Numbered from the stretch's first letter, positions 34,377 to 46,450 are shown. The stretch is DNA of 64,000 nt from Gremmenia infestans (GCA_032629725.1 JAFEVB010000001.1:186001-250000), one strand, 5' to 3'. Made by a program: numbers and translations. The notes: generated by a model not told the origin, from the sequence alone.

Positions 34377-35198
34377 TTACTTCTTAGCTTTACCCTTGCC
34401 CTTTGACGGCCCCATAGCAGCCTCTCTTCTCTTCGCCTCACGTGCATCAATCTCAGCCTTCTTCCCCTGCTCAGCTTGCTCACGCTCCTCCTTCTCCGCC
34501 TGCTTCCTAGCTGCCTCAGCCTCCCTCTTCTCCCGAATCAGCTTCAGCCTTGCAAGATCAGCCTTAGCCTCATCCGTCTTGCCAGCTTCGTGCAGCTTTT
34601 GGTATCGCTCCTTGGCCTGCTGAGCCTGTAATGCCTCGCGCTCTCTACGGCTCAACTCCGCGACTGGCTTCTTGCCCTTTCCGCTGACACTCATGTCCTT
34701 GACGGCCTCGGTGGCTTCGTCTACGGTGATGGGAGCGGCTTTGGCTTGGTTTCGCGACGCTTTGGAGTGGTTGGGGTTGGCGGGCATGTCATCGTCTTCC
34801 TCGCTCTCTTCCTCGGAGCTGGATGGCATGTCGCCTGGCTGGGGCACGCCCTTCTTCTTCTTTATGGCGGCCTCCTTCTTGGCCTTTGCGGCAGCGCGAC
34901 GCTCTTCGCGAGTCATGGCGGGCTTGTCATCTTCTTCTTCAGAGGAGGACTCTTCCTCGGAGCTGTCCTCTTCGGAGGAGGAAGAGGCATTGGGGTCTTT
35001 CTCAGCGATTTCGTTTCCGTCGGAGTCGAGGGGTCGGAGATTCTTGGAGAAGTGCTTGCCGCCTGTAAAAAACGCACTGTCAGATGTTGAACCAAAGGTC
35101 TCTATGAAGCTTGATGTGCCGCGCTTACCTCCACGAGTAAACTTCTTGAATTTGCCGCCTCGGCCACGTCCTGCACCTGGGGGTCCACCTGGCGCCAT
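34377..35198 (-). CDS. PP28 / PDAP1-family phosphoprotein (casein kinase substrate)
   Basis: Two exons on the minus strand: 35198-35129 and 35062-34377; 251 residues. The 66-nt intron removal restores [20 protein letters not shown], the conserved N-terminal motif of the family. A Ser/Glu-rich acidic stretch (about 50-75), likely casein-kinase-2 sites, follows. A second [12 protein letters not shown] block lies near 110. The PP28 domain itself is the C-terminal helix ([20 protein letters not shown], then [17 protein letters not shown]). It is a conserved eukaryotic protein of poorly defined role. It sits as a conserved gene amid accessory genes. Confidence 0.9.
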   Translation of the reverse strand: MAPGGPPGAGRGRGGKFKKFTRGGKRGTSSFIETFGSTSDSAFFTGGKHFSKNLRPLDSDGNEIAEKDPNASSSSEEDSSEEESSSEEEDDKPAMTREERRAAAKAKKEAAIKKKKGVPQPGDMPSSSEEESEEDDDMPANPNHSKASRNQAKAAPITVDEATEAVKDMSVSGKGKKPVAELSRREREALQAQQAKERYQKLHEAGKTDEAKADLARLKLIREKREAEAARKQAEKEEREQAEQGKKAEIDAREAKRREAAMGPSKGKGKAKK

Positions 35199-36138
35199 AA
35201 TTGAGGGTGGTTGTTGTGCGGGTGGAAAGTTGTGTGTTGTGAAGATGATGCTGCGTAGGCAGTCGTGATGTTCTGCGTGTGTGGTTGGGTAGCAACGAAA
35301 AGTGTAAGGGTGCAGGATCAAGAAAGTTGGAGGGTGATGGCGATTCTCAGTCCACTCAGAAGAGTCGTATTTAACATGGAAGGAGGGGCACTATTTTAAC
35401 GAGGGGCATTGTTTTATTAACCCCACCCCACTGAACAACTGATCTGAGTTAAATAAATCTTATCACTTGTGTCTAACCCGTTCCTCTCTAGTCTCAAATC
35501 ACATGACTTTCTTAGCTTAGCCGCGAAGTTTTTCTTTATCAATCTCGCGAACCTCGAACTCCTCTTCCCTCCTTACATAAAACTACATCCTTCATATTCA
35601 CTCTGGCTTACGTCCACTCAATGACAGGTCTTGGAGGGGAAAATGGAGGGGAGAGGAGAATTACAATCGTTGACTTACCCTGCGGCCTGTGGCATGAGAA
35701 TGCGTTGGGATCTGCAGAAAAATAAAACAACGGGACATCTACGAACTTTTGCTATTCAATATGTGTTGTCTGGAGCCCCCTACAGGCTTAACAAGCTCTT
35801 TATTTGCCATGTTCTTTGGCCCCGGTAAGCTTCTGGTGCGCTGCTGTCATGATACTCTTGTCGTAGTGCCGCATTTGGCCTGGAGACAAAGAGGGTTGCC
35901 AAAGAACTCACGGTAAGAAAAACAGCTTGGTCGCTTTCACAATCACACGTCTTTATTCGATCCAAGTATCTGTATTCATAACCTCGAATCCCAATGTTCC
36001 CCCAACTCTCCTTTGTGAATCACAATTGTTTGCTCAGAACAGTTGTTGCTCGTCACGTATTATACTTTCACCAACTCCACTGCACTGCCATCTTGATCTA
36101 CCAAACTTCGGAATACCTCTGATCATACTTACCAATAA
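35199..36138. other. Intergenic region
   Basis: Shared 5' region of the PP28 gene (-) and the Cys-rich protein gene (+). No gene supported in between. Confidence 0.5.
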
Positions 36139-36675
36139 ATGGCAACCTCATCATCATCTTGCAGACACTGCAAAGGCGGAGTATCTACGAACCGCTGCCA
36201 GAAATCTTCCTGCGGCCATTGCACTGAATCACTCGCCTGTCCTCCACCCGTCGAATTCCTCCTAGCAAACTTCCCCGACCTAAAGCCCGACTACGTCCTG
36301 GACCGTAACCAGCGACGCTGCCAGCACTGCGACCTGATCAACACGCACAAGAAAGTCATCGATGCCGAGAATCCTCCCCCCGAGTACGTAAACAGCGTTA
36401 AGATTATTCGCGGTCATGTCGAAACGGCGAGCCGCACGTTCGACAATGCTCCGGACCGGAAGAGTGATCTGGCTGGGTCGTTGCCGGGCCTGCAAGAGGC
36501 GTTGACTACCGCGGTTCAGCTGAGGGATCAGAAAGCCGAGAAGGCGTGGATGGAGTATTGGGGTGTTTGGGGCAGGGGTAAGGTTGAGGAGGAGAGTAGA
36601 GAGGCGAGCATGGGAGTGAAGACGTATTATTCGAGGTTTGTGCATGTTAATCCTGAGGGCACCCCACCGCCCTGA
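36139..36675 (+). CDS. Cys-rich 178-residue protein, unrecognised
   Basis: Single ATG-started frame. The N-terminal third carries paired Cys motifs: CRHCKGG, then RCQKSSCGHC and CPPP, and after residue 60 CQHCDL. Spacing suggests one or two zinc sites, of the small ring or ribbon kind. The rest is a mostly helical segment ending with WMEYWGVWGRG and a Pro-rich tail. No signal peptide. I do not know the family; a lineage-restricted fungal protein is likely. The upstream sequence is AT-rich with an A-rich context before ATG (AATAAATGG). Confidence 0.65.
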   Translation: MATSSSSCRHCKGGVSTNRCQKSSCGHCTESLACPPPVEFLLANFPDLKPDYVLDRNQRRCQHCDLINTHKKVIDAENPPPEYVNSVKIIRGHVETASRTFDNAPDRKSDLAGSLPGLQEALTTAVQLRDQKAEKAWMEYWGVWGRGKVEEESREASMGVKTYYSRFVHVNPEGTPPP

Positions 36676-37657
36676 GTTTCGACATCTTGAGTCCAAGGCT
36701 GTTCTGATTTCTGACAACTCATTCACGCATCGATGTATATCGCTGACCCTTCACGAAACAGTTGACCGAATACTTACTACTTTTTAGTCTTGCTTGGGGG
36801 CGTTTTGGATCTAGGTCATTTGATAATATTATCGGTTTATCGTTCATCTTTCCCTGCGATCTTTGGCGCTGTGAATGTGTGATGGTTGTATACTATATTC
36901 GCGATTTAGTACCTGTCTGAGAAGAAAGCTCCGAACCACTTCTTCTGCACTACGCATCCGGAACTGTTCTCATGGTGTTGCATTTATAGTAGTGGACTAT
37001 CTTGTGGTGTAATCTAAAAAAAGAAGGATGAGAGCGAATCCACCCCTAGTTCTCCACCTCTCTTGGTGAATAGTTCTTTGCGACAAACCAACTTGCTAAG
37101 TGTTTCGGGTACAAAAGTTTATTCGCCCTTGCCATCGACCCATCGCACAGCACAGCGTTACACCCTGCCCTTCGAGTTAGCTAGGGGGCGTGGAGAACCT
37201 GCATCTTCCATCATTATGCATTGATCCATTATTTGTTTTATTACAGCGGCTTCTGAGTGGGCTGTCTTGTACATGTGCTCTCGGTATTGAGCTTACTCGG
37301 GTTGCCAAACAATTTTTTTGTCACGAACAAAAGCAGTGTTGATGATTGAATACACCTACCTTGATTTCTTTATTGAAGGGTTCTGCGGCTCTGATGTATC
37401 AGAGGCAGAGCTAGCCTCTTTCCTGGCGAGCCTGTATGGAGTATAAATATCTTTTTACCCTTGCTGTCGCCACGTCGCATTGCTTAGAGCTTCCTCCTAT
37501 CAGCTACATGGCTTTGCATACCGGTAACGACCTTATCTCGATTTTTGCAAGGAAATCGGCTATGACATGTCATGTGGAACGGTAGACGGGGGTTTGAGTT
37601 GGTGAGATTATGGTGCGGAGACTTGACTAGGGCTTGTTCAGGATGGTCTTTCTTATC
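36676..37657. other. Intergenic region
   Basis: Almost 1 kb with no supported frame. Nothing recognised. Confidence 0.5.
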
Positions 37658-40528
37658 TCATCTTAAATATATAGCCAGTGGATCAATCCGCGACAAGCCT
37701 ATCAGTGTATTGCGAGAGAAGTAGCCCACCCTCTCGTAGGTATTGTTAGGGTGCTGAATTGCGTCCACTCTATGAATCACAATTCCGTGTACTTCTGGGC
37801 GATCGTTGCGCTCCAATTGAACCACTGGTAACAAGAACAAGGAGGAGTCCTGATGATCTGTGCGAAGGTCAGGGTGAAAGTCTACGGAAGAACCCTCGAA
37901 AGGTAGCAACTGGCAACGGTCGACAGTCAGAAAAGCGTGGTAGACCATGTTCTCTGTTTCTGGAAGGGCGTTCACTTTCCAAGTTTTGGTGTTGACTAAG
38001 AAATTAATGCGCTTCAATGTCTGCTTGATGGCGTCTGTACCTCGAGCAGACGTTGTATCAGGCGTGAATTCGTGGGTTACCTTCCCCTCGACAGAAGCCC
38101 ACGACCAGGTAGGAACAGGTCTAACTTTTCTCTCCCAGTTTGGGCGCTCGCATTTCCACAGCAGATTCCAACCTAATGTAACTTCCCATAAGCCAGCCAG
38201 GAACCGACGCTCAATTGACTCTTGGATAAAAGTCGCTACACCTACAATCGCCACAAGTCGATCCTGATGCTTTGTCAGTATCCGGTCGGAGTACGGTTCG
38301 ACTAGTTCCATCCATTGCTGGTGGAACTCAAAGGCCTCGACTTCGTCCCATTGTTCTCGTGGGTGATTGGCGGCAGCTTGAAAAGCACGCCTCATACCGA
38401 CAAATCCGGGTAGGATACGTTCGTCATCGGGTTCCGGTGACTCAAACCACTCTGGTGTCTCAAATTCTGGCAGGTAGGGCGTTCCCACTGCCGCCCGAGA
38501 ATTAAGATTTTCGAATCTAAGCCCTGGGTCGACCGAGTGATCGAGGAAATATATTATTGAACTCGCGTCTATACCCGTCGTATCAAAACCGCTCAGGGCA
38601 ATCCGAGCAAGACTGTCGACAACGGAAACGGGATATGCTATCAAGTTTATCATCATGCCAATACCGTACATCAACAAAGCAATTGCATAGGATAATTTAT
38701 GCTGAACATAGAGCTGGATCTTGCGATAAGTTCTCAAGTCCAAGACAATTCTTGACTTCTCGTGTGGGATTCCATCAGAATGATACTCTGTGGCGAGAAG
38801 CGTGTTGCATTCGAAGAGTATGAGACCATTAGAAAAGTGCAGAACACGCTTGGAAAGAGCACGCTCTTGGAAAATCCATCCTCGTCTAGTAACTGGTGCA
38901 TTCTCTACTTTCTCTTGGAAAAGATCGTCTAGGCCTTTATGGGATGTTATTGGCGACTTGACCATAAGGGTGGAGAATAGCTGAGTACCCACGATACAAT
39001 CCCCATTCAGTTGATCTCTATCAAAGAAACACCCGCCTCCCGCACTGTCCGATGCTGTAGCCGAAATAGTGCAAACAGCATTGGCGTATATGCGACCCAT
39101 TTGAGCAGACTCTTTGGCCCAGTCGTACTCATTACCCTGAAGTATACATAGGGAGTCGATCCATATATACTCATAACCAAGGTTGGCGGTGATCTTAATT
39201 GCATCCTTGAAATTTGTCGGGAGCTTATCAAATGGGATGGCAACTTTCAATTCGCTGACATTGTCTTTGGTGAGGGTGAAAATACGTTCTTTGCCCCAGC
39301 AATGGCTCAGGGCGAGGTAATGGAAAGGAGCTGCTTCGAGTGCCGTTTCAACAACGCTAACGTGTTTGACTCCATTCGAAGAAATTTTTACGAGACGTGA
39401 AGGCCAGAAGGAGTCGTCAGTATGGGGCATTGCTCGTCGGCAGCTGGAGTGATTTTTTAAACACGATTCTATCCACCCTTTGGCACGCGTCATGCAGACG
39501 GAGGAGTCGGTGTTCTTACAGAGCGAGTTGGCCTCGCAGGGTAAGTCGTAGGTAGCAGTGGAACCCCAATTGACGTGTTGTTGAACAGCTAAGCGACTAT
39601 CCTGCTGCGGTTTATTTGCTCGCTCGATATAGAGGTTGGATCGGCACCCAAGCTTTTGACTTCGATACACATTGACCAAACTACCAAATTTGGCATCGTT
39701 ACTGTCGATTATTTCATTCGTTCCATATGGGGTAAATCCAGGCTGCCCATAGACCAAAAGTTGAGAGCTAGTGTCGTTATCTTCTCTGGCGGTCTGCCTG
39801 GCGACAGATATCAGTAGTAAATTGCAGAGATGGCATTGTTTTGCCGATGACAAAAGCCCTGCAACGGTATGATGCTGGTGCTTCTCGGTAGGGCTCGTAA
39901 ATAGTCGTGCAGTTCCGGTAAATAGCGCGGAGGAATGAACCAAGGTGCTACATGTCCCACAAAGAGCACCACGTCGCGAGCCGCATTCATCGACGCAGAG
40001 GGGGCCAGGTTTTCGATATTGCGGGGGGCAGAAGACGAACATTTTTGACCATAGGTAGTTAGGAGCCATGGCCAACAAACCAAAGTCAAAGCTTCCTGCA
40101 ACCATAGCACCTACCAATCGGGCTATGCAGTAAAATAGCGTGGAGAGACTCAGCTGGACCATCTGGATGACAAATAATGTGACTGTTGAAAAAACGAGGA
40201 ATGGTATACAAAGCGCTGAAAGGGCAAGAACAACTGGTGTAAGGAAAATAAATTTTGCAACACTGGATGAGTTCGGATTGATCAGAATCATCGCTAAGAG
40301 GCACCCTGACACATAAAGAATGCAGCTCCATAAGTCCGTGGCTGGAACCTCCCAATGAAGTGAGACGAAATATCTGATCCAAAACCCCAGGGAAGTCAAG
40401 AATACAATAAACAGTACAACATGAGCCAGAAAAGCCGAACGGCTTGCGAATATAGGTTCGCACGCGTCTTCAAACGTCGCGAACCAAGTCCCCAGGATAA
40501 CCACACTCGATTGCGCGAGACACTCCAT
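37658..40528 (-). CDS. HET-domain protein with N-terminal membrane helices
   Basis: Single exon, 956 residues from the ATG at 40528 (MECLAQSSVVIL); further upstream only a TTG continues the frame. Roughly the first 170 residues contain four or five hydrophobic helices (e.g. LAHVVLFIVFLTSLGFWIRY, FLTPVVLALSALCIPFLVF). A Cys-rich segment then follows (CVDECGSRRGALCGTC near residue 187; CHLCNLLL near 235), like the head of the other HET protein. HET core at about 405-560: YLALSHCWGKE, LPTNFKDAIKITANLG, YIWIDSLCILQGN, MGRIYANAVCTISATAS. Another hydrophobic helix occurs near 650. The tail keeps TWSWASVEG. The membrane-anchored layout is unusual for a HET protein. An intron might have been missed, but the frame is continuous. 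Confidence 0.88.
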   Translation of the reverse strand: MECLAQSSVVILGTWFATFEDACEPIFASRSAFLAHVVLFIVFLTSLGFWIRYFVSLHWEVPATDLWSCILYVSGCLLAMILINPNSSSVAKFIFLTPVVLALSALCIPFLVFSTVTLFVIQMVQLSLSTLFYCIARLVGAMVAGSFDFGLLAMAPNYLWSKMFVFCPPQYRKPGPLCVDECGSRRGALCGTCSTLVHSSALFTGTARLFTSPTEKHQHHTVAGLLSSAKQCHLCNLLLISVARQTAREDNDTSSQLLVYGQPGFTPYGTNEIIDSNDAKFGSLVNVYRSQKLGCRSNLYIERANKPQQDSRLAVQQHVNWGSTATYDLPCEANSLCKNTDSSVCMTRAKGWIESCLKNHSSCRRAMPHTDDSFWPSRLVKISSNGVKHVSVVETALEAAPFHYLALSHCWGKERIFTLTKDNVSELKVAIPFDKLPTNFKDAIKITANLGYEYIWIDSLCILQGNEYDWAKESAQMGRIYANAVCTISATASDSAGGGCFFDRDQLNGDCIVGTQLFSTLMVKSPITSHKGLDDLFQEKVENAPVTRRGWIFQERALSKRVLHFSNGLILFECNTLLATEYHSDGIPHEKSRIVLDLRTYRKIQLYVQHKLSYAIALLMYGIGMMINLIAYPVSVVDSLARIALSGFDTTGIDASSIIYFLDHSVDPGLRFENLNSRAAVGTPYLPEFETPEWFESPEPDDERILPGFVGMRRAFQAAANHPREQWDEVEAFEFHQQWMELVEPYSDRILTKHQDRLVAIVGVATFIQESIERRFLAGLWEVTLGWNLLWKCERPNWERKVRPVPTWSWASVEGKVTHEFTPDTTSARGTDAIKQTLKRINFLVNTKTWKVNALPETENMVYHAFLTVDRCQLLPFEGSSVDFHPDLRTDHQDSSLFLLPVVQLERNDRPEVHGIVIHRVDAIQHPNNTYERVGYFSRNTLIGLSRIDPLAIYLR

Positions 40529-40881
40529 AGTCCAGGAGCAGCGTTGAGACAAGATAAAGTAAACCTGAACTGGTAATAGGGGCGACGACGATTGAAGGAT
40601 ATTCAAACACTAGATGAATCCTCATATTCCCAACTGTGAAGGATGAGGGGTCTAAGGTACAAGTAAGTATCTTGGGATATTTACCTAGTACGGAGTGGAG
40701 TATACTCGTACCTAGGTAGCTACGTGTACGTGAATGTGGGGCTGGGAATGTGCAGGGAGACCCCACTTGTTACTGCCTGAGGCTACTATGACGGAGGATT
40801 CGGCATTTGGTGGTTGTGTTTGTTGTCTTTGTGAGCTCCGCAAGAACTCCAAGACAATCAACTCCTACAATCCATTCTACC
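40529..40881. promoter_or_regulatory. Divergent promoter HET/SRO7
   Basis: 353 bp between the divergent starts. No separate feature recognised. Confidence 0.4.
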
Positions 40882-43800
40882 ATGGCTGCTTTTTTGCGAG
40901 GCAAGCAAGCGGGTATTCAAAATGACCTGTCTGCTGGCATTCTTCCCGATGCTTTCGCACCCGACGACCAAGCTCGGTTTGGTATTAATTCGCAGATTGG
41001 GTAAGTTATAAGCTCTACCTACCCAGGAACTTTAGGAACTCTCTGCTAACCGCTTTTTCACTTCCAGATCCTTAGCATACGATCCCGTACAATCCCTCCT
41101 GGCAATAGGAACAAACGAAACAACCTTTGGCAGCGGTCAGATTTACGTCTTTGGGCAGCAGCGCGTCCAAGCCACATTTACCCTACCCCGCCGAGCTTCT
41201 GTGAAAGCCCTCCAGTTTGTCGCCGACCGCCTTGTTAGTCTGGACACAAAGAACGAGATTATTATATGGGATCTTTTGACCCAGAAGAAGATTGCCAGCT
41301 ATGCTCCTCCAGGAGTCGTGGCCGTATTGGTAACGGATCCTATGCTCGACTGGGCCTTGATCGGATTACAAAGTGGGGATATCATTGCTTATGACCTTGA
41401 AGGGGAGAAGTTGGCTCCTTTACGACTACCCAACTTCTGGCGAGAGCGAAATCCTAGATCGCGGCTGCTGCCGATAGTATCCATGCAGCTGCATCCGCGC
41501 GACATTGGCCAGTTGCTCATTGGATATACCGAGGGGGCCGTCATCTACTCCTTCAAGCAGAATAAGCCGACCAAATACTTCGAATATGAGGTTCCGGTTG
41601 GAGCTCCCGGTGGTACCGCAGACCCGACGGCAGTAAACACTGCACGGAAGCCACACCTGACGCAAGTCTTCTGGCACCCAACCGGGACTTTTGTAGGTAT
41701 AGCTTATGATGATGAAAGTATGGTATTCTGGGATCCTAAGGATGGCCGTATTGTAATGTCAAGGACCTTGACAGATACTCACGTTAATGAGCCTGGAAAG
41801 CAGTTAAGTGGTTTTGGCAACACCCCTGGCACTCTCTCCATGAAGGAGCCATTCGCCCGTATTGCTTGGTGTGCAAAAGAAAATCCAGATGATACTGGAA
41901 TCCTCATTGCAGGTGGTTTTCCAACCACTTTGCCACAGAGAGGCCTGACATTCCTCGAGCTAGGTGCAACTCCCGTTTATGCAACATCATCATGGCAGGT
42001 CCTAAGCGATCATTTCAAAGCTAAACGCCAGCATGTACTTCCAACTCCTCCCGGTGCAGAAATCGTTGATTTCTGTCTTATTCCCAGAAGCTCGCCGCAT
42101 TTCTCTGGAGCACAAGATCCAATTGCTATTATCGCTCTGCTTACTTCTGGGGAGCTTATTACATTAAGCTTTCCCAGTGGACACCCTATCTCCCCAACCA
42201 ACCAATTGCATCCTTCTATCTCGTTCCTTCATCCTTTCGTAACATCACTCTCCGTTGCAAATATTGACCGAACTCGGTGGCTTGGTATGGTAGAGAATAG
42301 GCAACAAGGGCCACAACTTCTGAAAGGTGGAGCAGAAGGCATCAGGCCCATGAGAAGACACGAGGCTCGAAATATTGTTCAGATGGCGCATGGAGACGGG
42401 ACAGTCAGGATTTGGGACGCCGGCCACGGCGATGAAATTGAGAATACCAGGATGCTCCAGGTTGACATCGCGAGAGCTTTGGATAGATTTGAAGAGATCT
42501 TCATTACGCGCGTGACTATGGCTGGTACTACTGGAGAACTGGGAGTTGGGACAGCAACTGGTGAGGTTGTTATTTATCGGTGGGGTGGAAACAAGCTTTA
42601 TGGTCGAGAATCACCACAGTCAGTTCAAACCGTGGCTGGTGGTCTCACGGACATCTCCACCCGAGCAGAGCCTACATTGAAAGAAGGTCTACAGCCATTT
42701 GTGCTCTATGACATGGCAAGGGGACCCATTAGCGCTGTCAAAATGTCAGACGTCGGCTTTGTTGGGATCGGTTCCGAAAATGGTGTCTTTTCCATCATCG
42801 ATCTCCGAGGGCCAGCAGTCATATTCACCGCCTCTATGAGCGATTTCATCAAACCTGATAAGCGTGCTAGTTTCCTTAAGAAAGGCAGTAATCAAGCTTC
42901 CGGAAAGCCAGACTGGCCGGTTGTCATCGAATTTGGTGTCATGACACTCGAAGGAGATAATTACTCGAGTATTGCTTGCTTCGTTGGCACAAACATGGGC
43001 AAAGTTGCCACTTTCAAAATCTTGCCGCAAGCAGATGGTCGTTACACAGCTCAATATGCCGGTGTATCGGCCCTCAGTGATACTATTGTATCAATTTCAC
43101 CCATAGTCGCAAGCACTGGAAAGTTAGCACCCGCCACCGGAGAAAGCGTTGCCGCCCTTCGCACGGGTGTTCAGACTCATGGCATACTGGTAGTTGGTAA
43201 GTTTAAAAATCCTAAATTATGACGACAACTAACGTGAAGCCAGTCTCTCAATCGGAAGCTCGAATTTTCAAGCCAGCTACAGCAAAGGGTGCTCACAAAT
43301 CTTTCGACGACTTCTTCTGTGAATCAGCTTCCGTTGCCGAAACAGTCGATCGTGGTTGTGCTCTTGTCGGTGTATTTGGCGACGGTACAACGCGTGCCTA
43401 TTCGATCCCCGCGCTGAAAGAGATTGGTGTGTCCAGACTAAGCATGCTTGATAAGACTAGATTATCAAGTTCACTCGTTACATCTGCAGGCGATGTCTTT
43501 GGATGGACAGGTCCTTCAGAAGTCGCCATGCTTAGTGTGTGGGGTACAGGTCAACCTTTGGCTCGCTCGCCAAACAAGTTGTTCAATCCGGAAGCTGTGA
43601 TCCCCTCTCGACCTACAATCTCCAACTTGCAGTGGATTTCAGGAACCCAATATATCAGCCCGACCGACCTCGACTTGCTCATCGGAGGCCCTGACAGACC
43701 ACCCAGCAAACGTATGCTAGCTGCTGCTGAAGAAGAAGATCGCTTACGACGCTCTGGTGCTCTTGCGCCGACTCGCGCTCCTGGCACACAGTCAAGTGAG

Positions 43801-43980
43801 GGCTGGGGTGATTATATGACGAGACAGCTAAATGAAAGGACGGAGAAGTTGAACATCATGGGCGATGGTATGGACAGGATGCAAGAAAATAGCTCTGGAT
43901 GGGCTGAAGATGTAAATAAATATGTTTCGAAGCAAAAGCGGAATATGGTCTTGGGAGCCATTACTGGGAAATTTCTTTAG
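40882..43980 (+). CDS. Lgl/tomosyn/Sro7-family exocytosis protein
   Basis: Three exons: 40882-41000, 41068-43196, 43244-43980; 994 residues. Sro7-type proteins have two WD40 propellers and bind the plasma-membrane t-SNARE Sec9 and Rab Sec4 to control polarised exocytosis. The N-terminus (MAAFLRGKQAGIQNDLSAGI, GINSQIGSLAYDPVQSLLAIG after splicing) and the Lgl domain (RLLPIVSMQLHPRDIGQLLI, KPHLTQVFWHPTGTFVGIAY) match. The second splice gives ILVVVSQSEARIFKPATAKG. The C-terminal 60 residues (GWGDYMTRQLNERTEKLNIM and after) form an R-SNARE-like coil as in tomosyn. The first frame ATG at 40882 sits in CTACCATGG context. Confidence 0.92.
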
Positions 43981-44615
43981 ATGGCTGTGGCTGTGGCTGT
44001 GAGAGGCGTTGATCTGGGCTGGGATTGGCGTTGGAGTATAGGGCTTGTGGTGATACCAAAGTTATCATCTGGCTTGAGTCATTGTAAGGCAAGATAAAAT
44101 TACTGGCACTTCATTTTATATATGCATGTTCCTCGAACTAATACATCAGCGAATTCCTGCTAAATATGGATTAACCCCATTCTTTCCTGTTCTCTTTTCG
44201 GAACCCTTACATCAATGGATCAAAACTGCTCGACCATCGACATGCACGATACTTTATGAATACCTATAGTCGTTAGTATCAGTATACAGGGCTAGGAAAC
44301 TTAGACGTTCAAAGATTTCCTGAGTATTAGCCGTAACTTTGAGGTTAGCGCCTGGTGGCGCCCCTCTGCTGAACCCCTTTTGAAAACAGATCACGTGTGG
44401 ACCCTTACAGAAGCAGATGGCCGTGCACGTGCCTCTACGGTAAGCTGTTCAAGCATTATAGCAGTTCGCGAAATCTTTCTCGCGTCAAAATATATCTACG
44501 CCTGAAGCAGGAACTCGACCAAGCTCTTTATAACCTTCTACCCTCGACCTACATAGCAGATTTGAAATCTACGGCTTGAGTCTTCCTGCACAATAGCTTT
44601 GGAAGATCTGCAGAT
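43981..44615. other. Intergenic region SRO7-CCT7
   Basis: SRO7 3' flank and CCT7 promoter. No gene supported. Confidence 0.5.
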
Positions 44616-46450
44616 ATGTCTTTCGGTGGCCAAACACCCACTATCATTGTGCTGAAAGAGGGTCAGTCAATACCCAGCAAGGCTTCCCACCTTACAAAGC
44701 TAAACATAACATTCATGATACAGGCACGGATTCGTCCCAAGGGAAAGGTCAAATCGTTTCGAATATCAACGCTTGTCTAGCTGTTCAGGCCACGATACGA
44801 AGTACGTTGGGTCCATATGGAGGGGATTTGTTGCTCGTAGATGAGAATGGCAGACAAACAATTACAAATGATGGCGCAACTGTTATGAAGGCAAGCAAAC
44901 ACGATCGCACCTCTCGGAGCTTCATACTAATCGACTGCAGCTTCTCGACATTGTACACCCCGCCGCGCGAATCCTTACAGATATTGCGAGATCACAAGAT
45001 GCTGAGGTTGGAGATGGAACTACATCCGTTGTTGTGCTGGCTGGTGAGATCTTGAAGGAAATCAAAGAACATGTTGAGCAAGGAGTCAGCTCGCAAACCA
45101 TCATCAAGGGCCTACGGAGAGCTTCTGGCATGGCTGTGAACAAGGTCAAGGAGATTGCGGTTAATACTAGTGAAGGCAACAAGAGAGAGACCTTGAGCAA
45201 ATTGGCTGGTACAGCAATGAGCAGCAAGTTGATCAAGAGAAATACTGGCTTTTTCACAAAGAGTGGGTTCCCTGCTGCAGAAGGATTTGGATGGCTGCTA
45301 ACAGTTCACAGTGGTTGTTGACGCAGTTCTCTCACTCGACCAAGACGATCTCAACGAAAAGCTCATCGGTGTCAAGAAAATCCCCGGTGGCTCCCTCACA
45401 GATTCTCTCTTCGTCAACGGTGTAGCATTCAAGAAGACCTTCTCCTACGCCGGATTCGAGCAACAACCCAAGCACTTCACGAACCCCAAGATCGTCTGCT
45501 TAAACGTCGAACTCGAGCTCAAGTCTGAGAAAGACAACGCCGAAGTGCGAGTCGAGCAAGTCTCCGAATACCAAGCCATCGTCGATGCAGAATGGCAAAT
45601 CATTTACAACAAGATGGAAGCCCTCTACAAAACCGGCGCCAAGGTCGTCCTCTCGAAACTCCCCATCGGAGATCTCGCAACCCAATACTTTGCAGACCGC
45701 GATATCTTCTGCGCCGGCCGTGTCGCTACAGACGATCTCGAGCGTGTCATCCAAGCAACAGGCGGCTCCATCCAATCTACCTGCTCTGACATCCACCCCG
45801 AGCACCTTGGTACATGCGGCTCCTTTGACGAGCGCCAAATCGGCGGAGAGCGCTTCAACTTCTTCGAGGACTGCCCCGCAGCCAAAACCTGCACTCTAAT
45901 GCTACGTGGAGGAGCAGAGCAATTCATCGCGGAAGTGGAACGCTCGCTTCACGACGCTATCATGATCGTAAAGCGCGCCATCAAGAACAACACCATTGTC
46001 GCTGGAGGCGGGGCCTGTGAGATGGAAGTCTCAGCCTATCTACACCGGTACGCCGACAAGAACGTCCCACACAAGCAGCAAGCGATTATCAAGTCGTTTG
46101 CCAAAGCGCTCGAAGTTATTCCGCGCCAGCTGTGCGACAACGCCGGCTTTGACGCTACGGACATCCTGAACAAGCTGCGCGTGGAGCATAGAAAGGGAAA
46201 TGTCTGGGCTGGAGTTGATTTCGATAATGAGGGTGTCAGGGATAATCTTGAGGCGTTTGTATGGGAGCCGGCGTTGGTGAAGATTAATGCTATCCAGGCG
46301 GCGACGGAGGCTAGTTGTTTGATTTTGAGTGTTGATGAGACGATTAAGAATGAGGAGAGTGCGGCGCCACAAGCTCCTCAACGTGGATTACCGCCTGGAG
46401 CTGCGCAGCGGGCGGTTAGGGGTAGAGGAAGAGGTATGCCTAGAAGATAG
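44616..46450 (+). CDS. CCT7: T-complex chaperonin CCT eta subunit
   Basis: Four exons: 44616-44661, 44724-44890, 44941-45262, 45312-46450; 557 residues. CCT7 is one of eight subunits of the cytosolic chaperonin TRiC, which folds actin, tubulin and other proteins using ATP. Motifs: [31 protein letters not shown], the ATP loop [15 protein letters not shown], and [13 protein letters not shown] near residue 405. The second intron (44891-44940) begins with GCAAGC after ATGAAG, so it is a GC-AG intron with a good branch site (ATACTAATC). The third junction restores [13 protein letters not shown]. The tail ends in a GRGRG repeat. Confidence 0.95.

Noticed and set aside
34672..35268. 198-codon plus-strand frame opposite the PP28 gene
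   Set aside because: Ser-rich antisense shadow of the acidic repeat of PP28.
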